Part shown: one piece after another, positions 45,068 through 55,124 of the stretch
Layout of the letters: every line of letters begins with the position of its first letter
How positions within the stretch are numbered: position 1 is the stretch's first letter
Assembly: GCF_900108275.1 (NCBI RefSeq)
Contig: NZ_FNVD01000009.1
Location: 62,001-126,000, forward strand
Origin: Jhaorihella thermophila
Lineage (GTDB): Bacteria > Pseudomonadota > Alphaproteobacteria > Rhodobacterales > Rhodobacteraceae
Direction: 5' to 3'
DNA: 64,000 nucleotides
Notes under the pieces: model-generated
The model's database searches: none
Seen by the model: only the letters and a program-made list of their open reading frames with translations
Told to the model about the DNA's origin: nothing
Translations under genes and position numbers: made by a program

Positions 45068-45994
45068 TCAGACCCCGAGGCACCAGCGCATGATCGCCTT
45101 TTGCGCGTGCAGGCGGTTCTCGGCCTCGTCGAAGATCACCGAATGCGGCCCGTCCATCACCGCGCTGGTGGCCTCTTCCTCGCGATGGGCGGGCAGGCAG
45201 TGCATGAACAGCGCGTCGGGCTTGGCGTGGGACATCAGTTCCTCGTTCACCTGGTAGGGCCGCAGCAGGTTGTGGCGGCGTTCCCGCGTGGACTGGGCGT
45301 CGTGCATGCTGACCCAGGTGTCGGTGACCACGAGATCGGCGCCCTCGACCGCCTTTGCCGGGTCGCGTTCGACCACCACCTTGCTGCCCTTCTGCCGGGC
45401 GAAGCCGATGAATTCGTCCTCGGGGTCGAACTGGGCCGGGCCGGTGAAGGTGAGGTCGAAGCCGAACTGCCCCGCCGCGTGCAGGAAGGAGGCGCAGACA
45501 TTGTTGCCGTCGCCGCACCAGACCACCTTTTTCCCGGCAATCGGGCCGCGGTGTTCCTCGTAGGTCATCACGTCGGCCATGATCTGACAGGGATGGGTGC
45601 GGTCGGTGAGCCCGTTGATCACCGGCACGTCGGCATATTCCGCCATCTCCAGCAGCACGCTTTCGTCGAAGGTGCGGATCATGATGAGGTCCACATAGCG
45701 GCTGAGCACGCGGGCGGTGTCGGCGATGGTTTCGCCGTGGCCGAGTTGCATGTCACTGCCCGAAAGCACCATGGTCTGACCGCCCATCTGGCGCACGCCC
45801 ACGTCGAAGGAGACGCGGGTCCGCGTGGAGGGCTTTTCGAAGATAAGCGCGACCATGTGGCCGGCCAGAGGCTGTTCGTCGTCGGGGGCGCCCCGCTTGC
45901 GGCCCTTGCGCGCCTGTTTCATCGTTTCGGCCTTGTCGAGGATGACCCGCAGGTCGGCCGGTTCGGTCTTGTGGATGTCGAGAAAGTGGTTCAT
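45068..45994 (-). CDS. argF: Ornithine carbamoyltransferase
   Basis: 308 residues. Carbamoyl phosphate loop [32 protein letters not shown], and the ornithine-binding [10 protein letters not shown]. It forms citrulline from ornithine and carbamoyl phosphate in arginine synthesis. It follows argD on the same strand, separated by 76 bases that hold a copy of the intergenic element. Confidence 0.96.
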   Translation of the reverse strand: MNHFLDIHKTEPADLRVILDKAETMKQARKGRKRGAPDDEQPLAGHMVALIFEKPSTRTRVSFDVGVRQMGGQTMVLSGSDMQLGHGETIADTARVLSRYVDLIMIRTFDESVLLEMAEYADVPVINGLTDRTHPCQIMADVMTYEEHRGPIAGKKVVWCGDGNNVCASFLHAAGQFGFDLTFTGPAQFDPEDEFIGFARQKGSKVVVERDPAKAVEGADLVVTDTWVSMHDAQSTRERRHNLLRPYQVNEELMSHAKPDALFMHCLPAHREEEATSAVMDGPHSVIFDEAENRLHAQKAIMRWCLGV

Positions 45995-46020
45995 GTCGTA
46001 TCGCTTTTCCTTGGGCGAAG

Positions 46021-46075
46021 GCCGGGGGCGCTGCCCCCGGACCCCCGGGATATTTTCAGCAAGAGGAAGATCAGG
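46021..46075 (+). repeat. Intergenic palindromic element, copy 7, between argD and argF
   Basis: CCGGGGGCGCTGCCCCCGG palindrome, ACCCCCGGGATATTTTC and AGCAAGAGGAAGATC. It lies inside the argD-argF operon and overlaps the last bases of argD, so it cannot be a complete terminator if the two genes share a transcript. Confidence 0.75.
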
Positions 46076-47246
46076 AGGGTTCGAGCCGCGAAGCGGCGCG
46101 GTCGAGGCGGGCGACGGCCTCGGAGATTTCCTCGTCCGAAATGGTCAGGGGCGGCAGCAGGCGCACCACGTTGTCGGCCGCCGGCACGGTGAGGATCTGC
46201 TCGTCGTAGCCCGCGGCGACGAGGTCGGTATTGGCGGCCTTGCATTTCAGCCCCAGCATGAGGCCCGCGCCGCGCACCTCATCAAGGATGTCCGGGTGCG
46301 CGGCCACCAGGGCTTCGAGCTTCTGGCGCAGAAGGCCCCCCTTGCGGCCCACTTCGGCGAGGAAGGCCGGATCCGCGACCCGGTCGAACACCGCACAGCC
46401 CACCGCGCAGCCCAGCGGGTTGCCGCCATAGGTGGAGCCGTGGGTGCCCGCGGTCATGCCGCGCGCGGCCTCTTCGGTGGCCAGCACCGCGCCCAGCGGG
46501 AAGCCGCCGCCGATGCCCTTGGCCACCATCATGATGTCGGGCGCGATCCCCGCCCATTCATGGGCAAAGAGCCGCCCCGTGCGGCCCATGCCGCATTGCA
46601 CCTCGTCGAGGATCAGCAGAAGGCCGTGCTCGTCGCAGATCGCGCGGATCTCGCGCAAGGCCGCATCGGGCAGCGGGCGGATGCCGCCTTCGCCCTGGAC
46701 GGGCTCAACGATCACCGCGCCGGTGGTTTCGGTGATCGCCGCCCGCAGCGCCTCCGTGTCGCCCCAGGGCAGGTGGACGAATCCCGGCAGCAGCGGGGCG
46801 AAGCCGCGGGTGAGCTTCTCGCCCCCCGCCGCCGCGATCCCGGCCGAGGAGCGGCCGTGAAACGCGCCTTCGAAGGCGATGATGTCGGTGCGCTCGGGCC
46901 GGCCGTGATCGTGCCAGTACTTGCGCGCCATCTTGACCGCCAGTTCGCAGGCCTCGGTGCCGGAATTGGTGAAGAACACCGTGTCGGCGAAGGTATGTTC
47001 CACGAGCCGGTCGGCCAACGCCTGCTGTTGCGGGATCCGGTAGAGGTTCGAGACATGCCAGAGCTTTTGCGCCTGTTCGGTCAGCGCGGCCACCAGGTCG
47101 GGATGCGCATGGCCCAGCGCGTTCACCGCGATCCCCGCGCCGAGGTCGAGGAAACGTCGGCCGTCCGCCTCCACCAGCCAGGAGCCTTCGCCCGAAACGA
47201 AGGAGAGCGGCGCGCGGTTGTAGGTCGGCATGACGGACGGGATCAT
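46071..47246 (-). CDS. argD: Acetylornithine aminotransferase
   Basis: 391 residues from the ATG at 47246, with AGAGGA 8 bases upstream; an ATG three codons earlier is too close to that site. Class III PLP enzyme: [44 protein letters not shown], and the PLP lysine in [14 protein letters not shown]. It transaminates N-acetylornithine; many also act on succinyl-diaminopimelate. First gene of the argD-argF unit. Confidence 0.94.
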   Translation of the reverse strand: MIPSVMPTYNRAPLSFVSGEGSWLVEADGRRFLDLGAGIAVNALGHAHPDLVAALTEQAQKLWHVSNLYRIPQQQALADRLVEHTFADTVFFTNSGTEACELAVKMARKYWHDHGRPERTDIIAFEGAFHGRSSAGIAAAGGEKLTRGFAPLLPGFVHLPWGDTEALRAAITETTGAVIVEPVQGEGGIRPLPDAALREIRAICDEHGLLLILDEVQCGMGRTGRLFAHEWAGIAPDIMMVAKGIGGGFPLGAVLATEEAARGMTAGTHGSTYGGNPLGCAVGCAVFDRVADPAFLAEVGRKGGLLRQKLEALVAAHPDILDEVRGAGLMLGLKCKAANTDLVAAGYDEQILTVPAADNVVRLLPPLTISDEEISEAVARLDRAASRLEPS

Positions 47247-47629
47247 TCTGTGCATCCTCTTTGCAGCATGGACCCAGTGAGTGCATCACCAGGGCCGGTT
47301 TCGTCAATGAAAAGGGTGGATTGGGCGCCGGAATTCAGGCGCGGGTGATCGATGCGCGCTCAGGCGGCGCGGCGTCGGCGTCGGTTCGCGATGATGTGGT
47401 GCCGTTCGATCATGGCGGACGTCATAGCGCGGCTTGCCCGTCAGGAAAAGGGAAAAGTTCGCCGCCCCCGCCGCGACAACGGCGCGCGCCCCGGCCCGGC
47501 ATTCCCGAAGGCCGGGAGACCCGCGGTCCCTTGTAACTCGGCGCGGCGTGACTAGAATAAGAGGTGATCGCGAAATTGACGGAGCGGCCTGCCGTGGCGG
47601 AGCCGCTCTTGAGCTTTGAAAGGGTGCCC
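47247..47629. promoter_or_regulatory. Divergent region between argD and gcrA with a putative gcrA promoter
   Basis: 383 bases without a supported gene. TTGTAA (47531-47536) and TAGAAT (47553-47558) are separated by 16 bases and precede gcrA by about 70 bases. No GANTC methylation site was seen between that promoter and gcrA. Confidence 0.45.
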
Positions 47630-48217
47630 ATGTCCTGGACTGACGAGCGTGTCGAACTGCTCAAGAAAATGTGGAGCGAAGGCCAGTCGGCCAGCCAGAT
47701 TGCCAAGGAGCTTGGCGGTGTCACCCGCAATGCGGTGATCGGCAAGGTGCACCGGCTGGGCCTGTCGAACCGATCGGGCGGGACGTCACAGGCGGCGGCC
47801 AAGCCCGAGGCCAAGGCCAAGCCCGAACCCAAGGCCAAGGCAGCCCCCGCCGAGACCAAGCCCGCGCCCAAGCCCGAGCCGCGCACCGAACCGGCCCGCC
47901 CCGCGGCGGCCGAATCGAGGCCCGCGACGCCCGCGCGCAAGCCGATCGTGCCCGCCGGCCAGCCGCTGCCGCCGCAGCCCTCGGCCAACGAGATCAGCCC
48001 CGAGGCGCTGGCCAAGGTGCATGAGGTCGAGAAGAAGGCGCGCAAGCTGACGCTGATGGAACTGACCGAGCGCACCTGCAAATGGCCCGTGGGCGACCCC
48101 GCGACCGAGGATTTCTGGTTCTGCGGCCTGCCCGCGCAGCCGGGCAAGCCCTATTGCGAGGCGCATGTGGGCGTGGCCTTTCAGCCGATGAGCGCGCGCC
48201 GCGACCGGCGGCGCTGA
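47630..48217 (+). CDS. gcrA: GcrA-type cell cycle regulator
   Basis: 195 residues from ATG 47630 behind AAAGGG; 22 upstream in-frame codons are unsupported. N-terminal DNA-binding helix-turn-helix: MSWTDERVELLKKMWSEGQ, SASQIAKELGG, TRNAVIGKVHRLGLSNR. Then a long Ala/Pro/Lys linker (residues 48-120) and the C-terminal sigma-70-contacting part with TCKWPVGDP, FWFCGLPAQPGKPYCEAH. In alphaproteobacteria it recruits RNA polymerase to promoters methylated by CcrM. The last 37 bases overlap the convergent gene. Confidence 0.95.
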   Translation: MSWTDERVELLKKMWSEGQSASQIAKELGGVTRNAVIGKVHRLGLSNRSGGTSQAAAKPEAKAKPEPKAKAAPAETKPAPKPEPRTEPARPAAAESRPATPARKPIVPAGQPLPPQPSANEISPEALAKVHEVEKKARKLTLMELTERTCKWPVGDPATEDFWFCGLPAQPGKPYCEAHVGVAFQPMSARRDRRR

Positions 48218-48951
48218 TCCTCGCCCCCGGCGTCGCCGGATTCGAAACGTCGCGCCACCGCCGCCGCGGTGGCGAAGAAACGGTCGCGCACGGGCCGCGC
48301 ATGCGGGTTGGCGGTTTCGATCGCCGCCAGCACGCCGGGCGGGTCGCCGCGCACCATGTCGATGGCCTCCATGAGCCGGGCGTAGCTCGCCGTGGTCATG
48401 CGGCCGGGCAAGGGTTCCATTTCGACCAGCACCCGCGCGATCAGATGGGTGAGCCCCTGCACCACGGCGGCCTCGCGGTCATGGGCGTCGGGCGTGGTCA
48501 GGATCACCCGCAGCCCCAGCACGCGGCGCAGGAAGGCGGCGATGCGCAGATGCGCGCGCCCCCGCACCGGGCAGACCGCGATATTGCGCCCCGTGATCCC
48601 GTCGCGCGCGCTTTGCGGGCCGAACAGGGGATGGGTGCCGACGATCTGCACATGGGCCGGCAGGGTCTGCTGCATCACCCGGGCCGGCTCGATCTTGACC
48701 GAACCCACGTCCACCACCAACGTGCCGGGACGCAGATGCGGGGCGATGGCGGCGCAGGTTTCGGCCATCGCGGCCACCGGCACGGCGAGGATCACGATGT
48801 CGCAGGCCGCCGCCCGTTCCGGCGGGGCGCTGTCGTGGTGGACCGGGTCGTGGACGGTCAGCGGAAAATGCGGGCCGAGATGGCGCAGAATCAGCCGGCC
48901 GAAGGCGCCGAGGCCGAACAGGCCGATGGTGGGTGTGCGTGGTGTGCTCAT
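48181..48951 (-). CDS. Prephenate dehydrogenase-like protein
   Basis: 256 residues from the ATG at 48951; a longer in-frame start has no signal. NAD site IGLFGLGAFGRLILRHLG, then VILAVPVAAMAET, VVDVGSVK, and the prephenate-loop GTHPLFGPQSA, followed by VQGLTHLIARVL. These are TyrA/TyrC hallmarks, although the protein is short. It would make 4-hydroxyphenylpyruvate for tyrosine. Its 3' end overlaps gcrA by 37 bases in convergent orientation. Confidence 0.85.
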   Translation of the reverse strand: MSTPRTPTIGLFGLGAFGRLILRHLGPHFPLTVHDPVHHDSAPPERAAACDIVILAVPVAAMAETCAAIAPHLRPGTLVVDVGSVKIEPARVMQQTLPAHVQIVGTHPLFGPQSARDGITGRNIAVCPVRGRAHLRIAAFLRRVLGLRVILTTPDAHDREAAVVQGLTHLIARVLVEMEPLPGRMTTASYARLMEAIDMVRGDPPGVLAAIETANPHARPVRDRFFATAAAVARRFESGDAGGEDQRRRSRRALIG

Positions 48952-49254
48952 CGAGGCTTTCCCTTGATCGGGCGGCGCCTCGGGGTTCGCTGGTCCTGCT
49001 CGTTGCAACCTCTCCGACGCCGCGGCGGTTGAACGAAACAGTCCCTCCCGCCCTATCGGGGCAGGGGATAATAGACGGCGAAGATGGTCGTCTTGCGAAA
49101 CATGGGGCCACTCGTTTCATGTCTGCCGGCCCCTGTCAAGCCGATGACCCTGCGTCAGCGGCGGCCGGCGGGGTTGGATCTGCCAAAATGCCGCGTTAGC
49201 TGAAATCGACCGGCCGCGGCGATGGCCGCCGCGCCTTAGCCAAGGGGGACACAC
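48952..49254. promoter_or_regulatory. Divergent region between the prephenate dehydrogenase and yghU genes
   Basis: 303 bases. Apart from the possible leader peptide (49053-49103) and the TTGACA at 49134-49139 on the minus strand, nothing else is recognised. AAGGGGGA precedes the yghU start. Confidence 0.4.
49053..49103 (-). CDS. Candidate leader peptide upstream of the tyrosine gene
   Basis: A 16-codon frame reads MFRKTTIFAVYYPLPR and ends in TAG, 101 bases before the prephenate dehydrogenase start. It contains two Phe and a Tyr-Tyr pair. A perfect TTGACA lies about 30 bases upstream (49134-49139), though the -10 is weak. No clear terminator/antiterminator pair was found downstream, so attenuation is only a hypothesis. 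Ribosome site is poor. Confidence 0.3.
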   Translation of the reverse strand: MFRKTTIFAVYYPLPR

Positions 49255-50142
49255 ATGACCGACGCGACCGATATCGACGAATACACCCCGCCCGAGGTCT
49301 GGACCTGGGACGCCGAGAGCGGCGGGCGCTTTGCCAAGATCAACCGCCCCATCGCCGGCCCCACCCATGACAAGGAATTGCCGGTGGGCAGGCATCCGTT
49401 CCAGCTCTATTCGCTGGGCACGCCCAACGGGGTCAAGGTCACGGTGATGTTCGAGGAGCTGCTGGCCGCGGGCCACGAGGGCGCCGAATATGACGCCTGG
49501 CTCATCAATATCGGCGAGGGCGACCAGTTTTCCAGCGGCTTCGTGGCGATCAACCCCAATTCCAAGATCCCCGCGCTGCTGGACCGCAGCGGCGAGAAAC
49601 CGGTGCGCGTGTTCGAATCCGGCGCCATCCTGCTGCACCTGGCGGAGAAATTCGACGCCTTCCTGCCCACGGACCCCGAAAAGCGGCCCGAGATGCTGTC
49701 CTGGCTGTTCTGGCAGATGGGCAGCGCGCCCTTCCTGGGCGGCGGTTTCGGGCATTTCTACGCCTATGCGCCGAAGAAGTGGAAATATCCGATCGACCGC
49801 TACGCGATGGAGGTAAAGCGCCAGCTCGACGTGCTCGACCGGCACCTGGCCGAAAACCGCTACATGGTCGGCGACGAATACACCATCGCCGACATCGCGA
49901 TCTGGCCGTGGTATGGGCAGCTGGTGCTGGGCCGGCTCTATGACGCGGCCCGGTTCCTGGACGTGGAGTCCTACGAAAACGTGGTGCGCTGGGCCAAGGA
50001 GTTGGACGCGCGGCCGGCGGTGCTGCGCGGGCGGATGGTGAACCGCACCTTCGGCAAGCCCGAGCTGCAATTGCACGAACGCCACGACGCCAGCGATTTC
50101 GACACGAAAACGCAGGACAAGCTCGCCCCGTCACAGGAGTGA
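49255..50142 (+). CDS. yghU: YghU-type glutathione S-transferase (Nu class)
   Basis: 295 residues. The N-terminal extension EYTPPEVWTWDAESGGRFAKINRPIAG is the YghU hallmark. The thioredoxin-like domain has LYSLGTPNGVKVTVMFEEL and FVAINPNSKIPAL, the helical domain YMVGDEYTIADIAIWPWYG. E. coli YghU has disulfide reductase activity with two glutathiones bound. Alone in its transcription unit. Confidence 0.93.
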   Translation: MTDATDIDEYTPPEVWTWDAESGGRFAKINRPIAGPTHDKELPVGRHPFQLYSLGTPNGVKVTVMFEELLAAGHEGAEYDAWLINIGEGDQFSSGFVAINPNSKIPALLDRSGEKPVRVFESGAILLHLAEKFDAFLPTDPEKRPEMLSWLFWQMGSAPFLGGGFGHFYAYAPKKWKYPIDRYAMEVKRQLDVLDRHLAENRYMVGDEYTIADIAIWPWYGQLVLGRLYDAARFLDVESYENVVRWAKELDARPAVLRGRMVNRTFGKPELQLHERHDASDFDTKTQDKLAPSQE

Positions 50143-50320
50143 CGGCGGCGAAAGCCGCCCCCTGTCAGGGCCGAAAAATCCGGCCGCGAAGGCGTCGCGT
50201 GCAGTCGGCGCCGCACGGCCCGGGCACGCGCCCACCCGGGCGACCGGCTGCCCTGCGTTGCCGGCGCGGCGCACGCGGCCCCGGCAACCGTTTCGTGACG
50301 AAACCCCGGGGAACCCGGCC

Positions 50321-51112
50321 TCAACGCAGGATCGGCGGCTTGTCGGGATCGCTGCCGGGGGCCGCGATCACGCGTGCCTCGGGCACCTTGGGCCGGGGAA
50401 TGTCGAACCGCAGCCCGACCCGGGCCAGACGCTCGGCCACCGGGTCGGACGCGGCGACAAAGGTCACGTCCAGAGCCCCTGCATCGACCCCGGAAAAGGT
50501 CAGCGCCTCGCTCACCGCCTTGGCCAGCGGCGCCTGCGCCCCGTCGATCGCGTCGAGAATCGCCAGCATGTGCCCCCTCCCCCCGTCGCGATAGGTCACG
50601 CCGACCAGCCACGCCGCGCGTGCCAGCCCCCCCGCCTGGGCCAGCCGCGCCCGCAGCGCGGACACCAGTGCCTCGGGCAGGCCCTCTGGCGCCGTCAGCT
50701 CGGCAATCCCGGCTTCGACCTCGTCCGGGGCGCGGCCCAGCGTGTCGGTCAGCCAGGCCAGCGCCTCGGCCGGGATCAGGATCGACGAGGGTGCCACATC
50801 GGGGTTCAGCGCCAGCCCAACCCCCTGCCCGCCCAGCATCCCCGCCAGCACCCGGCCCGAGATCGCCGCATAGGGCGCGACCCGGCCGGCGAAGGTTGCC
50901 AGACGCTCTTCGCGGTCGAAGGCCACAACGAACCGGCCCTCCTCGAGCGTGAACAGCTCGGGGCTGATGGTTTCGCCCTGCGCCTCTTCGGTCAGCAACA
51001 GGAACAGCTCGGCATCGGCGAGGCGTTCAAAGAACCGCAGCCGCGCGGCGGTGTCCTCGGGGGCGGCCGCCATCGCGGCGTGGGCCTCATCCAGGGGCGT
51101 CGTTTCGGTCAT
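50321..51112 (-). CDS. SseB family protein
   Basis: 263 residues, cytosolic. The N-terminal SseB domain contains LDEAHAAMAAAPEDTAAR, RFFERLADAELFLLL and FVVAFDREERLATFAG, the C-terminal domain AWLVGVTYRDGGRGHMLAILD. SseB-domain proteins are linked to serine sensitivity or secretion in other bacteria, without a defined reaction. It overlaps the uracil-DNA glycosylase gene by 26 bases. Confidence 0.8.
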   Translation of the reverse strand: MTETTPLDEAHAAMAAAPEDTAARLRFFERLADAELFLLLTEEAQGETISPELFTLEEGRFVVAFDREERLATFAGRVAPYAAISGRVLAGMLGGQGVGLALNPDVAPSSILIPAEALAWLTDTLGRAPDEVEAGIAELTAPEGLPEALVSALRARLAQAGGLARAAWLVGVTYRDGGRGHMLAILDAIDGAQAPLAKAVSEALTFSGVDAGALDVTFVAASDPVAERLARVGLRFDIPRPKVPEARVIAAPGSDPDKPPILR

Positions 51113-51716
51113 TGCGTGCCTCGCCTTGCAGAACCTCGCGGACCCGCTGGCGCAGGACCGGCAGCAGCTCCGCCTCGAACCAGGGGTTGCGTTTCAGCCA
51201 TGCCGTATTGCGCCAGGACGGATGAGGCAAGGGAAAGACGCGCGGCGCATGGTCCCGCCAGCCGCGCACGGTTTCGGTGACCGACGCCCGCGTGCCCAGA
51301 TGCCAGCGATGCGAATGCCCGCCCACAAGGATCGTCAGCCGCAGCTCCGGCAGCGCCCGCATCACCTGCGCGTGCCAGGTGCGCGCGCAGACCGGCGGTG
51401 GCGGCAGGTCCGACCCGCGCGCGTCATAGCCCGGAAAGCAGAAGGCCATCGGCACGATGGCAACCCGGTCGCGGTCGTAGAAGGTGTCCGGATCCAGCCC
51501 CAGCCAGCCGCGCAGCCGGTCGCCCGACGGGTCGGTAAAGGGGCGGCCGGATTCGTGCACCCGCGCCCCCGGCGCCTGCCCCGCGATCAGAACGCGCGCC
51601 CGTGGCGAAAACCACACCACCGGGCGCGGCGCATGGGCCGTGGCCGTCGCGGCAAAGCGGTCCGCGCACAGCCGGCAGCCGCGAATGCGCGCGATCAGAT
51701 CCGTTGCATCGCTCAT
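51087..51716 (-). CDS. Uracil-DNA glycosylase family protein
   Basis: 209 residues. GCRLCADRFA near the N terminus, VLIAGQAPGARVHESGRPFTDPSGD (motif A), VAIVPMAFCFPGY, ILVGGHSHRWHL, and FPLPHPSWRN (motif B, HPS). This matches the UDG superfamily proteins of about 200 residues often annotated as uracil-DNA glycosylase family; the N-terminal cysteines may be structural. It would remove damaged bases from DNA. First of a two-gene unit with the sseB-like gene. Confidence 0.85.
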   Translation of the reverse strand: MSDATDLIARIRGCRLCADRFAATATAHAPRPVVWFSPRARVLIAGQAPGARVHESGRPFTDPSGDRLRGWLGLDPDTFYDRDRVAIVPMAFCFPGYDARGSDLPPPPVCARTWHAQVMRALPELRLTILVGGHSHRWHLGTRASVTETVRGWRDHAPRVFPLPHPSWRNTAWLKRNPWFEAELLPVLRQRVREVLQGEARNDRNDAPG

Positions 51717-52033
51717 GCGCCCTCCGGTGCCGCCGCCGCAGGCGGCCGGGCAGATCCGCGTCCGATCGCCGGTGTTCGAAACGCACGGGGTTTCACTTCG
51801 ACACCCGAACCGTCATTTCTGCGGCAAGACCGTTGAAACACATTGCATTGACGTTGGTATTTTGTTTCGAATTCCGACATAATGTAGCCCAAATCAACGT
51901 GTAACTGGATACCATCCCCGAAAAGAGCAAGGCCACAATGGCCAGGCGCGCCGGGGCAAGGAAAACGACGGGCGACAATCGCCGAGGCACCATTTTCCGC
52001 CGCAATGGCGGGCAGGCGGAACCGAAACGAACG
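51717..52033. promoter_or_regulatory. Divergent region upstream of the capsule export genes
   Basis: 317 bases. A relatively AT-rich part holds TTGGTA (51854-51859) and CATAAT (51878-51883) with an 18-base spacer, a possible promoter for kpsT. An in-frame ATG at 51938 with AAGG upstream could extend KpsT by 32 Arg-rich residues. Confidence 0.4.
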
Positions 52034-52693
52034 ATGCTGGAATTTGTGAATGTAAGCAAATCCTTCTGGACGGGCACCCAGCGCAAGGTGATCCTGGACC
52101 GCGTATCGTTCCGGGTCGAGCTGGGCAATTCGCTGGGCATCCTCGCGCCCAACGGCACCGGCAAGACCACGCTCATCAACATGATGGCGGGGCTGGAGAA
52201 ACCGGACGAGGGCGAAATCCGCCGCATGTGCAACGTGTCGTTTCCGCTGGGCTTCATGGGGGGCGTGATCACGCGCCTGTCGGCCCGCGAAAACGCCCGA
52301 TACATCGCGCGCCTCTATGGTCTCGACCCCGACTATGTGGAGGCCTATTGCCGCTGGCTGTGCAACCTGGGCGAATATTTCGACCAGCCACTGGGCACCT
52401 ATTCATCGGGCATGAAGTCCAGGTTCAGCTTTGCGCTGATGCTGGCGCTGGACTTCGACATCTATCTGATCGACGAAGGCATGCCCTCCACCACGGATGT
52501 GGAGTTCAACCGCAAGGCCGGAGCGATATTGAAGGAACGCCTGCGCACCACGACCATCGTGATCGTGTCGCACGACCCCAAGACGCTCGAGAAATACGCC
52601 AGATCCGCGGCCGTTCTGAAGCACGGCCAGTTGTTCATGTTCGACACCTTGGAAGAAGCGAAGCAGCTCTATGACTACGAAGCCCAAGGCTAG
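52034..52693 (+). CDS. kpsT: Capsular polysaccharide export ATP-binding protein
   Basis: 219 residues from ATG 52034 (MLEFVNVSKSFW), the usual KpsT start and length; ATG 51938 is an alternative. Walker A GILAPNGTGKTTL, signature LGTYSSGMKSRFSFAL, Walker B FDIYLIDEGMPS, H-loop IVSHD. It powers export of capsule polysaccharide through the inner membrane. Its end overlaps the next gene by 23 bases. The usual permease partner KpsM is not next to it. Confidence 0.9.
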   Translation: MLEFVNVSKSFWTGTQRKVILDRVSFRVELGNSLGILAPNGTGKTTLINMMAGLEKPDEGEIRRMCNVSFPLGFMGGVITRLSARENARYIARLYGLDPDYVEAYCRWLCNLGEYFDQPLGTYSSGMKSRFSFALMLALDFDIYLIDEGMPSTTDVEFNRKAGAILKERLRTTTIVIVSHDPKTLEKYARSAAVLKHGQLFMFDTLEEAKQLYDYEAQG

Positions 52694-54260
52694 GAAATTC
52701 CGCATCCGCCGCACCACAGGCACGACCGGCGCCGCGCAGCGCGTCGGGGCGGAGGAAACGCAACAGCAGGCCGTCGCAGGCGGCATGGCCGGCGATGTGG
52801 CCTCGGCCCGGGAGGGCGCCGTGGATGCCGAGATCAACGCGATCCGCCGCGAGGGTCTGACCGGCCGGCAGCTGCGCATGGCACGGCGGCTGGCGCAGAA
52901 GCACAACCTGCCCGCGACCTCGGATTTCGACGCTGTGCGGCTGCTGCGCAAGGCCGGGATCGACCCGTTCCAGCGGACGAACATGCTGGAACTGGTGGTT
53001 CCCGGCAAGGACCGGGACAAGGACGAGGCGCCGTCCGACAAGGTTCAGCTGCCGCAGACCGTGCCGGCGGAGGGGGTCAACCTGCCTTCGACCGAGATGA
53101 ACCCGCTGCAGGCGCGGATGCGCGAGATCGGCGAGATCCAGAAGGACATCGCCCGCCGCCGCCGCCGCAAGATGGCGCTGCTGTTCACGCGGCTGGCCTT
53201 TTTCGTGCTGCTGCCGACCCTGATCGTGGGCTGGTATTTCGCCAATGTCGCGACGCCCATGTATTCCAGCAAATCGGAATTCCTGATCCTGAAGGCCGAC
53301 AATGCCGGCGGCGGCGGGCTGGGCAGCCTGCTGAGCGGCACCCAGTTCGCCACCAACCAGGATTCGATCGCCGTGCAGTCTTATCTGCAATCCAAGGATG
53401 CGATGCTGCGGCTTGATCGCGATGTCGGGTTCATGGCGCATTTCCAGCAGCCTTGGATCGACCCGATTCAGCGTCTGGCGCCGGACGCCACCATCGAGGA
53501 CGCTTACAAGATCTACAAGAAGAACGTGAAGATCGGCTATGACCCGACCGAAGGCGTGATCCGCATGGAAGTCACCGCCGCCGACCCCGAGGTCGCTGCC
53601 GAGTTCTCGCGCAAGCTGATCTCCTATGCCGAGGAGCGGGTCAACGTCCTGTCCGAGAAGAAGCGCGACGACCAGATGAAGGACGCGCTGGAAGCCTTCG
53701 AGAAGGCCGAGGCCGAGCGGCGCAAGGCGCAGCAGGCGCTGGTCGAGCTGCAGCAGAAAGGCGCGATTCTGGACCCCGAGGGCGTGATCGCCTCGTTGCG
53801 CAGCCAGATCAACAATATCGAGGTGCAGTTGCAGGACAAGCAGTTGCAGCTGGCCGCGTTGCAGGACAACGCGCGCCCCAACAAGGCCAAGGTCGAGGGC
53901 GTCAAGGGCGACATCCGGCGGCTGGAAGCGTTGCTGCGACAGCTCAACGCCAAGATGATCAACGCCTCCAAGGGCGAAAACTCGTTGGCCGAACTCAGCG
54001 TGCGCATCCAGATGGCCCAGGCGGATCTGGCCACGCGCGACATGATGCTGCAATCCGCCCTGCAACAGCTGGAACAGACCCGGGCCGAGGCCAACCGCCA
54101 GGTGCGCTATCTGACCACCTCGGTCAACCCGGTGGCCAGTCAGTCGCCCAGCTATCCGCGGGTGTTCGAAGATACCCTTTTGGCATTCCTGATCTTTTCC
54201 GGTATCTACCTGATGGTGTCGCTGACCGCCTCGATCCTGAGGGAACAGATCTCGTCTTGA
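52671..54260 (+). CDS. Capsule export inner-membrane/periplasmic protein (KpsE/BexC/CtrB family)
   Basis: 529 residues. An Arg-rich cytosolic head and a long polar region (1-160) precede a membrane segment ([23 protein letters not shown]), a large periplasmic part with coiled coil ([25 protein letters not shown]) and a second C-terminal membrane segment ([21 protein letters not shown]). This is the polysaccharide co-polymerase layout. The cytosolic region is longer than in KpsE. It overlaps kpsT and is followed closely by kdsA. Confidence 0.87.
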   Translation: MTTKPKARKFRIRRTTGTTGAAQRVGAEETQQQAVAGGMAGDVASAREGAVDAEINAIRREGLTGRQLRMARRLAQKHNLPATSDFDAVRLLRKAGIDPFQRTNMLELVVPGKDRDKDEAPSDKVQLPQTVPAEGVNLPSTEMNPLQARMREIGEIQKDIARRRRRKMALLFTRLAFFVLLPTLIVGWYFANVATPMYSSKSEFLILKADNAGGGGLGSLLSGTQFATNQDSIAVQSYLQSKDAMLRLDRDVGFMAHFQQPWIDPIQRLAPDATIEDAYKIYKKNVKIGYDPTEGVIRMEVTAADPEVAAEFSRKLISYAEERVNVLSEKKRDDQMKDALEAFEKAEAERRKAQQALVELQQKGAILDPEGVIASLRSQINNIEVQLQDKQLQLAALQDNARPNKAKVEGVKGDIRRLEALLRQLNAKMINASKGENSLAELSVRIQMAQADLATRDMMLQSALQQLEQTRAEANRQVRYLTTSVNPVASQSPSYPRVFEDTLLAFLIFSGIYLMVSLTASILREQISS

Positions 54261-54268
54261 GGACCGCC

Positions 54269-55102
54269 ATGAAGACTGTCTCTGTCGCCGGCCTGAGCAT
54301 CGGCAACGGTCGCCCGTTGACCGTGATCGCGGGGCCCTGCCAGCTGGAAAGCGCCGATCACGCGCAGATGATCGCCGGCCGCATGAAGGAGATCTGCGAC
54401 GCGGCCGGCGCGCAATACGTGTTCAAGGCCAGCTATGACAAGGCCAACCGCACCAGCCTGTCGGGCAGGCGCGGGCTGGGGATGGAGGCGGGGCTGAAGA
54501 TCCTGTCCGACATCCGGTCCGGGCTCGGCGTGCCGGTTCTGACCGACGTGCACACCGCCGAACAATGCGCCCCGGCGGCGCAGGCGGTGGACATCCTTCA
54601 GATCCCGGCCTTTCTGTGCCGGCAGACCGACCTGCTGCTGGCCGCCGGGGAAACCGGCGCGGCGATCAACGTGAAAAAGGGCCAGTTCCTCGCCCCCTGG
54701 GACATGGTGAACGTGGTCGCCAAGATCGAGAGCACCGGCAACGACCGCATCCTGCTGACCGAACGCGGCGTGTCCTTTGGCTACAACACGCTGGTGGCGG
54801 ACATGCGGTCGCTGCCGATCATGGCGCGCACCGGCTATCCGGTGGTGATGGACGCCACCCATTCGGTGCAGCAGCCGGGGGGACAGGGCGGATCGTCGGG
54901 CGGGCAGCGCGAGTTCGCCCCCGTCATGGCCCGCGCCGCGGTGGCAGTGGGCGTGGCGGCGGTGTTCATTGAAACCCACGAAGCCCCCGACACCGCGCCC
55001 TCGGACGGGCCGAACATGATCCCCCTGGACAGGATGGATCGACTGGTTGAGACGCTGATGGATTTCGATCGGCTGGCCAAGGCCGATCCGATTGATCTTT
55101 GA
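54269..55102 (+). CDS. kdsA: 3-deoxy-8-phosphooctulonate synthase (KDO8P synthase)
   Basis: 277 residues from ATG 54269 with TGAGGA just upstream, 8 bases after the kpsE-like stop. TIM-barrel features: [40 protein letters not shown], and [13 protein letters not shown]. It condenses PEP with arabinose-5-phosphate. Kdo is a component of LPS and of the linker of ABC-exported capsules, which fits the kpsT/kpsE neighbours. Confidence 0.95.
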   Translation: MKTVSVAGLSIGNGRPLTVIAGPCQLESADHAQMIAGRMKEICDAAGAQYVFKASYDKANRTSLSGRRGLGMEAGLKILSDIRSGLGVPVLTDVHTAEQCAPAAQAVDILQIPAFLCRQTDLLLAAGETGAAINVKKGQFLAPWDMVNVVAKIESTGNDRILLTERGVSFGYNTLVADMRSLPIMARTGYPVVMDATHSVQQPGGQGGSSGGQREFAPVMARAAVAVGVAAVFIETHEAPDTAPSDGPNMIPLDRMDRLVETLMDFDRLAKADPIDL

Positions 55103-55124
55103 CCTGCAACACACGGATTTTGAA

